Source of the DNA: VYFG01 sp964403545
GTDB taxonomy: Bacteria; Pseudomonadota; Gammaproteobacteria; Arenicellales; Poriferihabitantaceae
Direction: 5' to 3'
Assembly (NCBI GenBank): GCA_964403545.1
Contig: CAYOGN010000094.1
Location: 1 to 34,110 of the forward strand
DNA: 34,110 nucleotides
A program made the position numbers and the translations under genes. The number at the start of each line of letters is the position of its first letter. Within the stretch, counting starts at the first letter, position 1. The notes beneath the pieces were generated by a model. The model saw only the letters and a program-made list of their open reading frames with translations, made no database searches and was not told the origin of the DNA. Below, piece after piece: positions 16,333-24,469 of this stretch.

Positions 16333-16650
16333 GGCTCAAAATAGGGTTGGGTGTTACGAAAATAAATGGAAACAAAAAATACGGGTCGCACCAGCGCCGA
16401 CCAGCCGGTCAAATTCTATCGCGTTCACGGTAAGTTTTAAACTCGGGTAGAAGATAATGTCACTGTAACTTCAGGTAAAATCAGGCAACCCTGTGGCGAA
16501 ACAAAAACAACAATTAGCTGTTTTAAACGACAATATTTACCTGATATATTCTTACCGGGCCTGCTCAATTATAACGTCACTGTAATTGATATTACGTACA
16601 CCTGCCGACAAATAAAATATTTTGATTCGTCACCTGGTAAAAAGTACTGA
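16333..16650. other. Gene-free divergent region with a 17-bp direct repeat
   Basis: This 318-nt stretch separates the divergent acyl-CoA dehydrogenase and phosphodiesterase genes. A 17-bp direct repeat is present at 16454-16470 (ATAATGTCACTGTAACT) and 16571-16587 (ATAACGTCACTGTAATT), with 15 of 17 positions identical and 117 nt between starts. The second copy runs into the small inverted repeat GTAAT-TGAT-ATTAC (16582-16595). The TAAAAT at 16613-16618 may be a -10 for the rightward gene. No open frame or RNA gene is evident. Confidence 0.5.
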
Positions 16651-17604
16651 ATGAATAGTGAAAGCCAGCGTATTCGCCCACAAGTACACGGTCACCGAGG
16701 TGCCCGGGGCAGGCGTCCGGAAAATACGCTGGAGGGTGTGTCTTATGCGATCCAATGTGGTGCGGACGCTGTTGAGGTGGATCTTTGTGTTAGCCTGGAT
16801 AATATTGTGGTGGTGTACCACGATCTGACGTTATCCTCTGACACAACGAGGCACGCGGATAACACCTGGGTTTCGACCCCCACCCCGATCCGAACGCTGA
16901 CTTTTGATCAGATTCTGCAGTACAACGTCGGGCAACAACGGCCTGGTACAGATTATGCAAAACTGTCACCTTTTCAGATCCCGATAGCGGATGCCAGGAT
17001 ACCCAGCCTCGAGCAACTGATCGATACTGTTCTCGATCAGGCAAGTGAACCTTTCATTTTTAATCTGGAATTAAAAAGCAATCCGGAACTGCCTGAACTG
17101 ATACCGGAACCGGAACAGTATGCCGAGCTGGTTTTAAACGCACTGGAACGCTATGAAATTACCCATAGAACCTTTGTCCAGAGCTTTGACTGGCGATTGA
17201 TTCGGCTGATAAAACAACACTGTCCCGCTATGTCAAGCGGCGTCTTGACCTTTATGCGATCCGATTCCATGCTGCACACACCAGCATCGAATACCGCCAT
17301 AAGCAATCTGTGGACCGATGGTTTAAACCTGACTGATTTCGATCACTCGATACCGCTGATGGTTGCGGCCACAGGGGCGACAGTCTGGTCAACCAATTTC
17401 GATCACCTTACACCCGATTTAGTGCGTCAGGCGAAAGAGCTGGGGCTATCAATCATCACCTGGACGGTCAATAAAATTGATGATATGAACAGGATGATTG
17501 ATCTCGGGGTAGATTCCATTACTACCGACTACCCCGATGTGCTGGTGAAACTGCTTGACAGCAAAATGACAGGTCAAGATATCAGTGTTCGCCACCCGCT
17601 TTGA
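16651..17604 (+). CDS. Glycerophosphodiester phosphodiesterase
   Basis: A 317-residue GDPD-family enzyme that hydrolyses glycerophosphodiesters to glycerol 3-phosphate and an alcohol. The catalytic signature is complete: VHGHRGARG with His15 and Arg16, RPENTLEG with Glu24 and Asn25, EVDL with Glu42 and Asp44, and VVYHD with His57. Later family landmarks are FNLELKS, VQSFDWRLIR, and the C-terminal IITWTVNKIDDMNRMIDLGVDSITTDYPD. There is no signal peptide, so it acts in the cytoplasm. It could feed phosphate and glycerol from lipid head groups, which fits a neighbourhood concerned with organophosphorus compounds, but the link is inferred. Its end overlaps the convergent mmsA-like gene by 23 nt. 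Confidence 0.94.
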   Translation: MNSESQRIRPQVHGHRGARGRRPENTLEGVSYAIQCGADAVEVDLCVSLDNIVVVYHDLTLSSDTTRHADNTWVSTPTPIRTLTFDQILQYNVGQQRPGTDYAKLSPFQIPIADARIPSLEQLIDTVLDQASEPFIFNLELKSNPELPELIPEPEQYAELVLNALERYEITHRTFVQSFDWRLIRLIKQHCPAMSSGVLTFMRSDSMLHTPASNTAISNLWTDGLNLTDFDHSIPLMVAATGATVWSTNFDHLTPDLVRQAKELGLSIITWTVNKIDDMNRMIDLGVDSITTDYPDVLVKLLDSKMTGQDISVRHPL

Positions 17605-19099
17605 AATTAAATACCGCACCAGAGCGGATACCTGATGGCCAACGGGAAGTGACCGTCTTCAGTTTGGTATAAAACCGTACACCTTCTGGCCCATGCATTG
17701 AATGATCACCAAATAACGACCTTTTCCAGCCACCGAAACTGTGAAAAGCCATCGGCACCGGAATGGGAACATTAACCCCCACCATACCAATCTGGATCCG
17801 GCTACTGAAATCCCTCGCCGCATCGCCATCCCGGGTGAATATTGCGGTTCCATTGCCATATTCATGATCATTAATCATTTGCACCGCTTCTTCATAGGAT
17901 TCAGCACGCACGATAGATAGTACCGGGCCAAAAATTTCATCGGTATAGATGCTCATATCGGTTTTAACCTTATCGAATATTGTAGCACCGACAAAGCATC
18001 CATTTTCGTGGCCTGGCACCGATACACCGCGACCATCGCGCACCAAATCCGCACCTTCGGCAACCCCCTTGTCGACGTAGCCGTTTATACGATCTCGGGC
18101 CTCCGGCGTAATGACCGGTCCCATCTCGGAAGACAAATCAGTGTATGGCCCTACCTTGAGGGCTTCAACCCTGGGCAGCAGTTTTTCAATCATGCGGTCA
18201 GCGGTGTCTTCACCCACCGTAACCACAACAGAAATCGCCATACAACGCTCTCCGGCAGAGCCATATGCTGCACCCATAATGGCATCGACCACCTGGTCCA
18301 TATCGGCATCGGGCATGACAACCATGTGATTCTTGGCCCCGCACAAAGCCTGGACCCGTTTATTGTGGGCGGCACCGGTATGATAAATATACTCACCAAT
18401 TGCCGTTGATCCAACAAAGCTGACAGCCTGTACGCGCGGATCAGTCAGCAAGGTATCCACCGCTTCCTTGTCACCATTGACCACATTCAGCACACCGTCC
18501 GGCAACCCCGCCTCTGCCATCAGTTCAGCCAGTAGCAATGGGCAGGAAGGATCTTTTTCCGATGGTTTAAGGACAAAGGTATTGCCGCAGGCGAGGGCCA
18601 TGGGAAACATCCACATCGGCACCATGGAAGGAAAATTAAACGGGGTAATTCCTGCACATACACCAAGGGGCTGACGAGTGCTCCAAGAATCTACCCCCGC
18701 GGCTACGTTTTCGGAATACTCCCCTTTCAGCACCTGGGAAATTCCACAGGCGTATTCCACAATCTCAAGTCCCCGGGTAGTGGATCCTTTGGCATCGTCC
18801 AGGGTTTTGCCATGCTCCGAAGAAACTGCCTCCGCCAGTCGATTCATATTTTTTTTGATCAAATCGCGAAAGGCAAACATCACCTGGGCACGCCGTCCAG
18901 GTGGCGTTGCGGCCCACCCTGGAAATGCATCCTGGGCGCAGGCGATGGCGCCTTCCACCTCGCGGCGACTGGCAAGAGGCACCTGTTTGGTCACTTGCCC
19001 CGTTGCCGGATTATATACATCACCGGTGCGTTCGCTGCTACCCGGCACTTTTTTGCCATTGATAAAATGATGTAGAGTTGTCGTAATGGCTTTATTCAT
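17582..19099 (-). CDS. mmsA: CoA-acylating methylmalonate-semialdehyde dehydrogenase
   Basis: A 505-residue aldehyde dehydrogenase of the MmsA/IolA group, which converts methylmalonate semialdehyde or malonate semialdehyde plus CoA and NAD into propionyl-CoA or acetyl-CoA with CO2 release. Visible marks are GVCAGITPFNFPSMVPMWMF, FVGSTAIGEYIY, and catalytic Cys286 in GSAGERCMAIS. The general-base Glu of hydrolytic ALDHs (in LELGG) is absent and replaced by the ALCGAKNH segment, as expected for CoA-acylating enzymes. Pathways served could be valine, beta-alanine or inositol breakdown. It lies 105 nt downstream of the MetE-like gene on the same strand and may share its transcript. It is a core-metabolism gene in many bacteria, so its place here may be incidental. 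Confidence 0.94.
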   Translation of the reverse strand: MNKAITTTLHHFINGKKVPGSSERTGDVYNPATGQVTKQVPLASRREVEGAIACAQDAFPGWAATPPGRRAQVMFAFRDLIKKNMNRLAEAVSSEHGKTLDDAKGSTTRGLEIVEYACGISQVLKGEYSENVAAGVDSWSTRQPLGVCAGITPFNFPSMVPMWMFPMALACGNTFVLKPSEKDPSCPLLLAELMAEAGLPDGVLNVVNGDKEAVDTLLTDPRVQAVSFVGSTAIGEYIYHTGAAHNKRVQALCGAKNHMVVMPDADMDQVVDAIMGAAYGSAGERCMAISVVVTVGEDTADRMIEKLLPRVEALKVGPYTDLSSEMGPVITPEARDRINGYVDKGVAEGADLVRDGRGVSVPGHENGCFVGATIFDKVKTDMSIYTDEIFGPVLSIVRAESYEEAVQMINDHEYGNGTAIFTRDGDAARDFSSRIQIGMVGVNVPIPVPMAFHSFGGWKRSLFGDHSMHGPEGVRFYTKLKTVTSRWPSGIRSGAVFNFKAGGEH

Positions 19100-19204
19100 T
19101 GGTTCTGGTCTCGTATTTTGAATTTCCGGTGTCTGTCGGATTGTACTACTAAGTGCTAATTGTGAGTTGAGTAATCACTATATGGCCAAAGCATCAGAGA
19201 AGGG

Positions 19205-20257
19205 TTAAACCGACTTCGCCGCCGCTGAAAGATTTCTCATTTTTGCAATTGCCAGTTCCCGTCCGAGCAGCCCGAGCCCACAATCCGGTGCCGCCACCAG
19301 CCGTTCTCGATCGATATGCTGTAATGCGGCCAGCAGGCGCTGGCGAATTTCATCTACCGACTCCAATTGGCTTTTGGCGATCGCGACAACACCGAAGATT
19401 GCGGTAGTGGATTTTAATCGCTCGAGCAAAGCAAGGTCATTGTGACGGTGTGCATCTTCGAACGATACCGCGTCGATGGTCGAATCCTCGATTGCATCCA
19501 CAATCTGCATATATGCGTCAGGGTCGGCTTTGGGGTAATCGGGATGATCCAGCCGGTCAGGATAACCACAGCACATATGCACGGTACGAACCACATGATC
19601 AGGGCATCCAAAAAATGCACGCTCAAGATTCTCAAAACCATAGTTCAGCGCGGCCTCAGGTTTGCGCGCGAATAATGGTTCATCGATCTGGATATGCTTG
19701 CAACCTGCCTCGGCCAGTGCGAGCACCTCCTGATTCAATGCTTGTGCAATATCTGCACCCAGTCGTTTCGGGTCATTGTACCAGGCATCACTATTGGTAT
19801 CCGAGACCGTCATCGGTCCTGGCATGGTAATTTTTAACGGGCGATCGGTAAACGCCTGAGCCCGTTTCCAGTCTGCAACCATAAACAGGTCTTTGGCCGA
19901 AACAGGGCCGTTGATGGTGGGCAAGTTAGCAGAGTAAGTGCCACCCCGAACCTCTTTGCTGGTCAAATTAATAAAATCAAACCCGTTCAGGTGCCGACAA
20001 TGGTAATGGATGTAATTTTCCCGTGGAATTTCACCGTCTGTGGGAACATCAATCCCTGCTTCAACCTGATCCTGTACGGCCTCTTCGATACCGCGCTCAA
20101 TAATCTTTTGCGCATCAGGTCCCATGTCGTTGAGCGCATCCAGCCACAGTCTGGTGGGATCAGTGGTATCGGGACCCGCTGGAATATTGAACCAGTCGGG
20201 CAGCTTGACATACTCGGGCTTTGGATAGGCACCGATACAGGTTGTTTGAATTGACAT
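19205..20257 (-). CDS. Short MetE-like (cobalamin-independent methionine synthase C-domain) methyltransferase
   Basis: A 350-residue protein equal to only the catalytic C-terminal barrel of MetE; classical MetE is about 750 residues with an extra N-terminal domain that grips methyl-tetrahydrofolate. The zinc site is present: His227 and Cys229 in VHMCCGYPD, Glu267 in SFEDAH, and Cys326 in APDCGLGL, aligning with His641, Cys643, Glu665 and Cys726 of E. coli MetE, with a longer loop between the second and third ligands. Other landmarks are TIGAYPKP-like IGAYPKP, DGEIPRENY, ITMPGPMT and HIQIDEPLF. It should therefore activate a thiol for methyl transfer, perhaps homocysteine, but the methyl donor is unknown. 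It is divergent from the MocR regulator and upstream of mmsA. Confidence 0.85.
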   Translation of the reverse strand: MSIQTTCIGAYPKPEYVKLPDWFNIPAGPDTTDPTRLWLDALNDMGPDAQKIIERGIEEAVQDQVEAGIDVPTDGEIPRENYIHYHCRHLNGFDFINLTSKEVRGGTYSANLPTINGPVSAKDLFMVADWKRAQAFTDRPLKITMPGPMTVSDTNSDAWYNDPKRLGADIAQALNQEVLALAEAGCKHIQIDEPLFARKPEAALNYGFENLERAFFGCPDHVVRTVHMCCGYPDRLDHPDYPKADPDAYMQIVDAIEDSTIDAVSFEDAHRHNDLALLERLKSTTAIFGVVAIAKSQLESVDEIRQRLLAALQHIDRERLVAAPDCGLGLLGRELAIAKMRNLSAAAKSV

Positions 20258-20337
20258 TGGTTTTACGATACCGATTAATGGTTACGGAAATCTCCTTTTG
20301 GCGGCTTTCTGAAATGCAGGGCTTACAATACGCGAGG

Positions 20338-20376
20338 TTACCTTATTGAGGCCTGTGTCGTAAAATCGAATTTTAC
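20338..20376 (+). promoter_or_regulatory. Candidate mocR promoter with overlapping palindromic operator
   Basis: TTACCT (20338-20343) and TAAAAT (20361-20366) are separated by 17 nt; the start would fall near 20373. The palindrome GTAAAAT-CGA-ATTTTAC at 20360-20376 covers the -10 and the predicted start, a position suited to repression. It lies 24 nt before the TTG start of the MocR gene, in the 142-nt gap shared with the divergent MetE-like gene. TTTTAC occurs again at 20261-20266. Confidence 0.4.
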
Positions 20377-20399
20377 CCTAATTCAGAGATCCCTCCAGA

Positions 20400-21851
20400 T
20401 TGACCGAATATCTTTTCCAGCTAGCCGATCATAGCAAAGGCACCCTGCAAATCCGGATACAGGAAATGCTGGTGAGCGCTATTCTCGACGGACACCTGGA
20501 ACCGGATACGGCTCTTCCCTCCAGTCGTAAACTGGCACGCCAGTTGTTGGTCGCGCGCAATACCGTAGTAAACGCCTACCAGCACCTGGTGGACGAAGGA
20601 TTTCTGGTTTCCAGGGAACGTAGCGGTTTTTTTGTCAATGGCGATATTCTTAAAGGCCGGGTTCAGCAACAAAAACCAGAGGACTCCAGATTCAGCCAGA
20701 TTAAATGGGGCAACAAACTGGTACTAAAACCGGCGTCTTTTCGCCAGATCCACAAACTGGCGAACTGGCACAAGTATCCCTATCCTTTTATTTTTGGCCA
20801 GTATGACAAGCAGTTGTTTCCGGTAGCGGACTGGCGCGAATGCTGCCGTGAAGCCGCATCAATCAATGCTATACACCATTGGGCCAGGGACCAGATCGAT
20901 CAGGATAACCCGGAACTGCTGGATCAAATTCATAAAAACCTGTTACCCCGCAGGGGGGTTTGGGCAGATCCTGAAGAAATTCTGGTAACCCTGGGTGCCC
21001 AGCAAGGCATATTTCTTGCCGCCCAGCTATTACTGCATGACAGAAAAACCATGGGGTTTGAAACACCGGGTTACGTTGATGCTGAAAACAGCTTCAGGAT
21101 TTTCACCGACAAAACAATTGCCCTTGAAGTTGACCGCCAGGGATTAATTCCGAATCGGGAATTCGCCTCCTGCGACTGTGTCTATACCACACCCAGCCAT
21201 CACTATCCGACCACCGTGACGATGCCGAAATCACGCCGTCTGGAACTGCTCGAGGCTGCCAGCAAGCATGATGTGCTGGTGATAGAAGATGACTACGAAT
21301 CGGAATTCAATTACGTCGGCGACCCTACGCCAGCGTTAAAAAGCATCGATCAAGAGGGACGGGTTATCTATATTGGCAGTCTGTCCAAGACTCTGGCCCC
21401 CGGAATCAGGCTTGGTTACATGGTGGCTCCAAGGGAGTTTATCAATCAGGCCCGGGCGCTGCGACGGTTGATGATGCGCCACCCTCCCAGTAACAATCAA
21501 TTTATTATCGCGCAGTTTCTCAAGCGCGGATATCATGACGCACTGATTACCCGGTTAAGTCAATCTCTGCATCAACGCTGGTCTTTGCTTGGCGACCTCA
21601 TTGAAAAATATTTCCCGGGCGGCAGCCAACGACCTACTTTTGGTGGTTCGGCAATCTGGGTGGAGGGGGATAATTCATTAAATTCTGCTAACCTGCTAGT
21701 CAAGGCCGAGGCCGAAGGGATTCTGTTCGAACCAGGAGAGGTATTTTTCCACGGCCCGAACAAACCCAAACATTTCTTTCGACTCGGATTTTCATCCATT
21801 GCAACAGATCGGATACAACCCGGGGTGGAAAAATTAATGAATTTGATGTGA
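20400..21851 (+). CDS. MocR-family regulator (GntR winged helix plus aminotransferase-like domain)
   Basis: A 483-residue MocR/GabR-type transcription factor. Residues about 10-80 form a GntR winged helix (LPSSRKLARQLLVARNTVVNAY, then GFLVSRERSGFFVN). A linker precedes the fold-type I aminotransferase-like domain (about 115-480), with the PLP Lys in YIGSLSKTLAPGIRLGYMV, and ITLGAQQG-like VTLGAQQG and VIEDDYESEF preserved. The domain normally senses a ligand through PLP rather than catalysing. The start is a TTG at 20400: a stop at 20379 excludes anything further upstream, and the first in-frame ATG would remove part of the winged helix. It is divergent from the MetE-like gene and convergent with the flavoprotein gene 28 nt away. 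Known relatives respond to GABA, taurine or PLP; an aminophosphonate or methylamine ligand here is a guess. Confidence 0.93.
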   Translation: MTEYLFQLADHSKGTLQIRIQEMLVSAILDGHLEPDTALPSSRKLARQLLVARNTVVNAYQHLVDEGFLVSRERSGFFVNGDILKGRVQQQKPEDSRFSQIKWGNKLVLKPASFRQIHKLANWHKYPYPFIFGQYDKQLFPVADWRECCREAASINAIHHWARDQIDQDNPELLDQIHKNLLPRRGVWADPEEILVTLGAQQGIFLAAQLLLHDRKTMGFETPGYVDAENSFRIFTDKTIALEVDRQGLIPNREFASCDCVYTTPSHHYPTTVTMPKSRRLELLEAASKHDVLVIEDDYESEFNYVGDPTPALKSIDQEGRVIYIGSLSKTLAPGIRLGYMVAPREFINQARALRRLMMRHPPSNNQFIIAQFLKRGYHDALITRLSQSLHQRWSLLGDLIEKYFPGGSQRPTFGGSAIWVEGDNSLNSANLLVKAEAEGILFEPGEVFFHGPNKPKHFFRLGFSSIATDRIQPGVEKLMNLM

Positions 21852-21879
21852 ATCAGATCCAGTGAGTGTGTTCAGTAGA

Positions 21880-24339
21880 TCAGGCACGCATACGCTCAGC
21901 TTTCGGGTCGTACATTGCGCGCAGGCTGGCCTTTGCAGGAACCCGAACCCCGCCTACTTCTATTTCAAAGTTCTTGGAATCCAGGTAGTTATTGCTGACA
22001 CCGTCAGGTTCATAAACATAACCAAGCCCAACGGATCCGCCTAGGGTATGGCCGTAGTTGCCTGATGTCAGGTGTCCAACCATTTTTCCATTGCAGACAA
22101 CAGGCTCATGGTGATACAGCACAATGTCCGGGTCCTGCAACAGGAATTGCACCAGTCTTTTATTTTTCCATGCACCAGATTCTTTCTGCCTCGCAATGGC
22201 ATCTCGTCCGATAAAGGGAATTTCCTTGTTCATATCGCAAACGAAGCCGAGGCCGCATTCCAGCGGCGTGTCCTCGTCACCAATATCATGCCCCAGATGA
22301 ACGAATTTCTTTTCAATTCGGCCAGAATCAAGCGCATGCATACCCGCCATTTTAAGGCCATGAGACGCCCCCGCCTGAACCAGCCAGTCGAAACCATGGC
22401 GTGCCTGGTCAACCGGCAGATATATTTCCCAGCCCAATTCACCAACATAGGATACCCGTGCTGCCCTGCCCACGGCACAACCCACCTCGATATCTGCCAC
22501 TGAGCCGAAGGGGAAATTTGCGGTGGAAAAATCATGCTCAATAGCATCACTCAATAAACCACGACTTAGCGGACCCATAATACCGAATACTGCCCAGGCA
22601 TTAGTGACATCAGTGACGACGCAATGAGCATCTTCGGGGATATGACGCCGCATCCAGTTCATATCCTTGCCCGTTACCGCACCTCCGCTAACGATAAAGA
22701 ATTCATTTTCAGCGACTCTGGTTACTGTGAGATCCGCTTCTATTCCTCCCCGTTGGTTGAGCCAGTGGGTGTAAATCATCTTGCCCGCATCAAGGTCGAT
22801 ATTGGCGCTACAGATTTTCTGCAACACCTTGCAGCTGTCCCGACCCTGAACCAGATATTTGGAAAAACTGCTCTGGTCAAACAGTACCACGCCCTCACGT
22901 GCGGCCCGGTGCTCGGCGGCTGAATATTCAAACCAGTTCTGTTTTCCGAAACTGTATTGATACACAGGCTTTACTCCTTCCGGGGCAAACCAGTTAGGGC
23001 GTTCCCAGCCTGCAGCTTCACCGAAGCAGGCATTGTGAGATATCAATCGCTCGTGAATGGGCGAATGCCTGACATTACGTGAGGTCTCCATCTGGCGATA
23101 GGGGTAATGGTTATCATAGAGCAGTCCCAGGGTTTCAGTGACCCGATTTTCCAGGTAATGACTGGTTCCCTGAAAAGGATACATACGGCGAATATCGTTA
23201 CCCCATAAATCGAACGGCGGATAGCCGTTGGCTATCCATTCCGCCATTACTTTGCCAATCCCGCCAGAACTTTGAATGCCGATTGAATTCAGTCCCGCAG
23301 CAACAAAATAGTTTTTCACTTCCGGGGCTTCGCCGATATGAAACTGGTCATCCGGGGTAAAACTTTCCGGTCCGCAGAAAAACTTGCGCCAGCCGGTTTC
23401 CTGCAAGCGCGGCACCCGGGCCATCGCGTCTTCCAGTACCGGCATCAGCTGCTCTTCCATATGCCCTTCAAGTTCATCGAAGGAGAAGTCTGCCGGAATA
23501 CCTTTCTGACCCCAGGCCACTGCGTGTTTCTCAAATGCCCCCACTAACAGACTACCTGCGTCCTGTTTGTAGTACGCGCACTTGTCGTGATCCCGCAGCA
23601 CCGGCAAGTTCGCTGGCAGGTCGTCAAGTTTCTCGGTAACTGCATAGTAATGCTCGCAGGCATGAAGCGGGATATTGACACCCGACTTCTGGCCAAGTGT
23701 TCTGGCCCACATACCGGCACAGTTCACTACAAAGTCAGTCTGGATTTCACCATGCTCCGTCATAACTCCGGTCACCCGCCCATCGGCAATGATTACATCA
23801 GTGACGGCAACCCCCTCAAGACAGTGAGCCCCACGTTGGCGGGCACCTTTGACAAAGGCCATGGTGACATCAATAGGGCTGGCAAACCCGTCATTGGGCA
23901 CCCAGCTTCCGCCCAGTAGTCCGGTTGTATCGAGCAACGGGTAGAGGTTTTTAATCTCCGCCGGGGTCAGCATGTCCACCCGGGTTATGCCAAAGGCATT
24001 ATTCATCGACGCCACCCGTTTTAACTCATCGAACCGGGCCTTGCTATGGGCGATAGAAATGGAGCCGACCTGACGAAACCCGGTGGATTGACCTGTTTCT
24101 TGTTCCAGTTCACGCAGGATCGACATCGAATATTCGGCAACTTTGGCATGATTCTCATTGGCCCGCATGATGCCGACCAGCCCGGCGGCATGCCAGGTGG
24201 TGCCGCAGCTGAATTGCTTTCTTTCCAGTTGCACCACATCAGTCCAGCCAAGTTTGGCCAGATGATAGGCGACACTGGATCCGGTAACACCACCACCGAT
24301 TACGACGGCACTGGCTTTTGCAGGTATTTCAATACTCAT
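21880..24339 (-). CDS. Dimethylglycine/sarcosine dehydrogenase-like flavoprotein with GcvT domain
   Basis: An 819-residue enzyme of the DMGDH/SARDH group. Residues about 8-375 form a DAO-type FAD domain with the dinucleotide loop VVIGGGVTGSS. In GTTWHAAGLVG, His50 aligns with the histidine that binds FAD covalently in the mitochondrial enzymes. About 375-430 is the FAO_M bridging domain, 430-700 the GcvT folate-binding domain (FDQSSFSKYLVQGRD; YVGELGWEIYLP; GMHALDSGRIEKKF), and 720-810 the GcvT C-terminal barrel. Relatives oxidise an N-methyl group and hand the carbon to tetrahydrofolate as methylene-THF. The substrate cannot be read. It lies 130 nt downstream of phnW on the same strand, so N-methylated aminophosphonates are worth considering beside dimethylglycine and sarcosine. 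Full length suggests an active enzyme. Confidence 0.92.
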   Translation of the reverse strand: MSIEIPAKASAVVIGGGVTGSSVAYHLAKLGWTDVVQLERKQFSCGTTWHAAGLVGIMRANENHAKVAEYSMSILRELEQETGQSTGFRQVGSISIAHSKARFDELKRVASMNNAFGITRVDMLTPAEIKNLYPLLDTTGLLGGSWVPNDGFASPIDVTMAFVKGARQRGAHCLEGVAVTDVIIADGRVTGVMTEHGEIQTDFVVNCAGMWARTLGQKSGVNIPLHACEHYYAVTEKLDDLPANLPVLRDHDKCAYYKQDAGSLLVGAFEKHAVAWGQKGIPADFSFDELEGHMEEQLMPVLEDAMARVPRLQETGWRKFFCGPESFTPDDQFHIGEAPEVKNYFVAAGLNSIGIQSSGGIGKVMAEWIANGYPPFDLWGNDIRRMYPFQGTSHYLENRVTETLGLLYDNHYPYRQMETSRNVRHSPIHERLISHNACFGEAAGWERPNWFAPEGVKPVYQYSFGKQNWFEYSAAEHRAAREGVVLFDQSSFSKYLVQGRDSCKVLQKICSANIDLDAGKMIYTHWLNQRGGIEADLTVTRVAENEFFIVSGGAVTGKDMNWMRRHIPEDAHCVVTDVTNAWAVFGIMGPLSRGLLSDAIEHDFSTANFPFGSVADIEVGCAVGRAARVSYVGELGWEIYLPVDQARHGFDWLVQAGASHGLKMAGMHALDSGRIEKKFVHLGHDIGDEDTPLECGLGFVCDMNKEIPFIGRDAIARQKESGAWKNKRLVQFLLQDPDIVLYHHEPVVCNGKMVGHLTSGNYGHTLGGSVGLGYVYEPDGVSNNYLDSKNFEIEVGGVRVPAKASLRAMYDPKAERMRA

Positions 24340-24469
24340 TAAATAATTCGGTTCAGGAATACAGGATCATGGAGGAATTGATTGCTGAATTTTAGTTCAA
24401 TGTCAACCATCAGGAAAAGCAATATTTACCCATCTTTGGGCCGCCCGGAAAGACGGTTTTATAACCACC

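Noticed and set aside
21880..24339. GcvT half suggested DMSP demethylase DmdA
   Set aside because: DmdA is a stand-alone GcvT-type protein of about 370 residues. This one carries a full FAD domain with the covalent-flavin histidine motif and belongs with dimethylglycine/sarcosine dehydrogenases.
24340..24469. TTGACA hexamer on the minus strand upstream of the flavoprotein gene as a separate promoter
   Set aside because: No acceptable -10 lies 16-18 nt downstream, so co-transcription with phnW is as likely.
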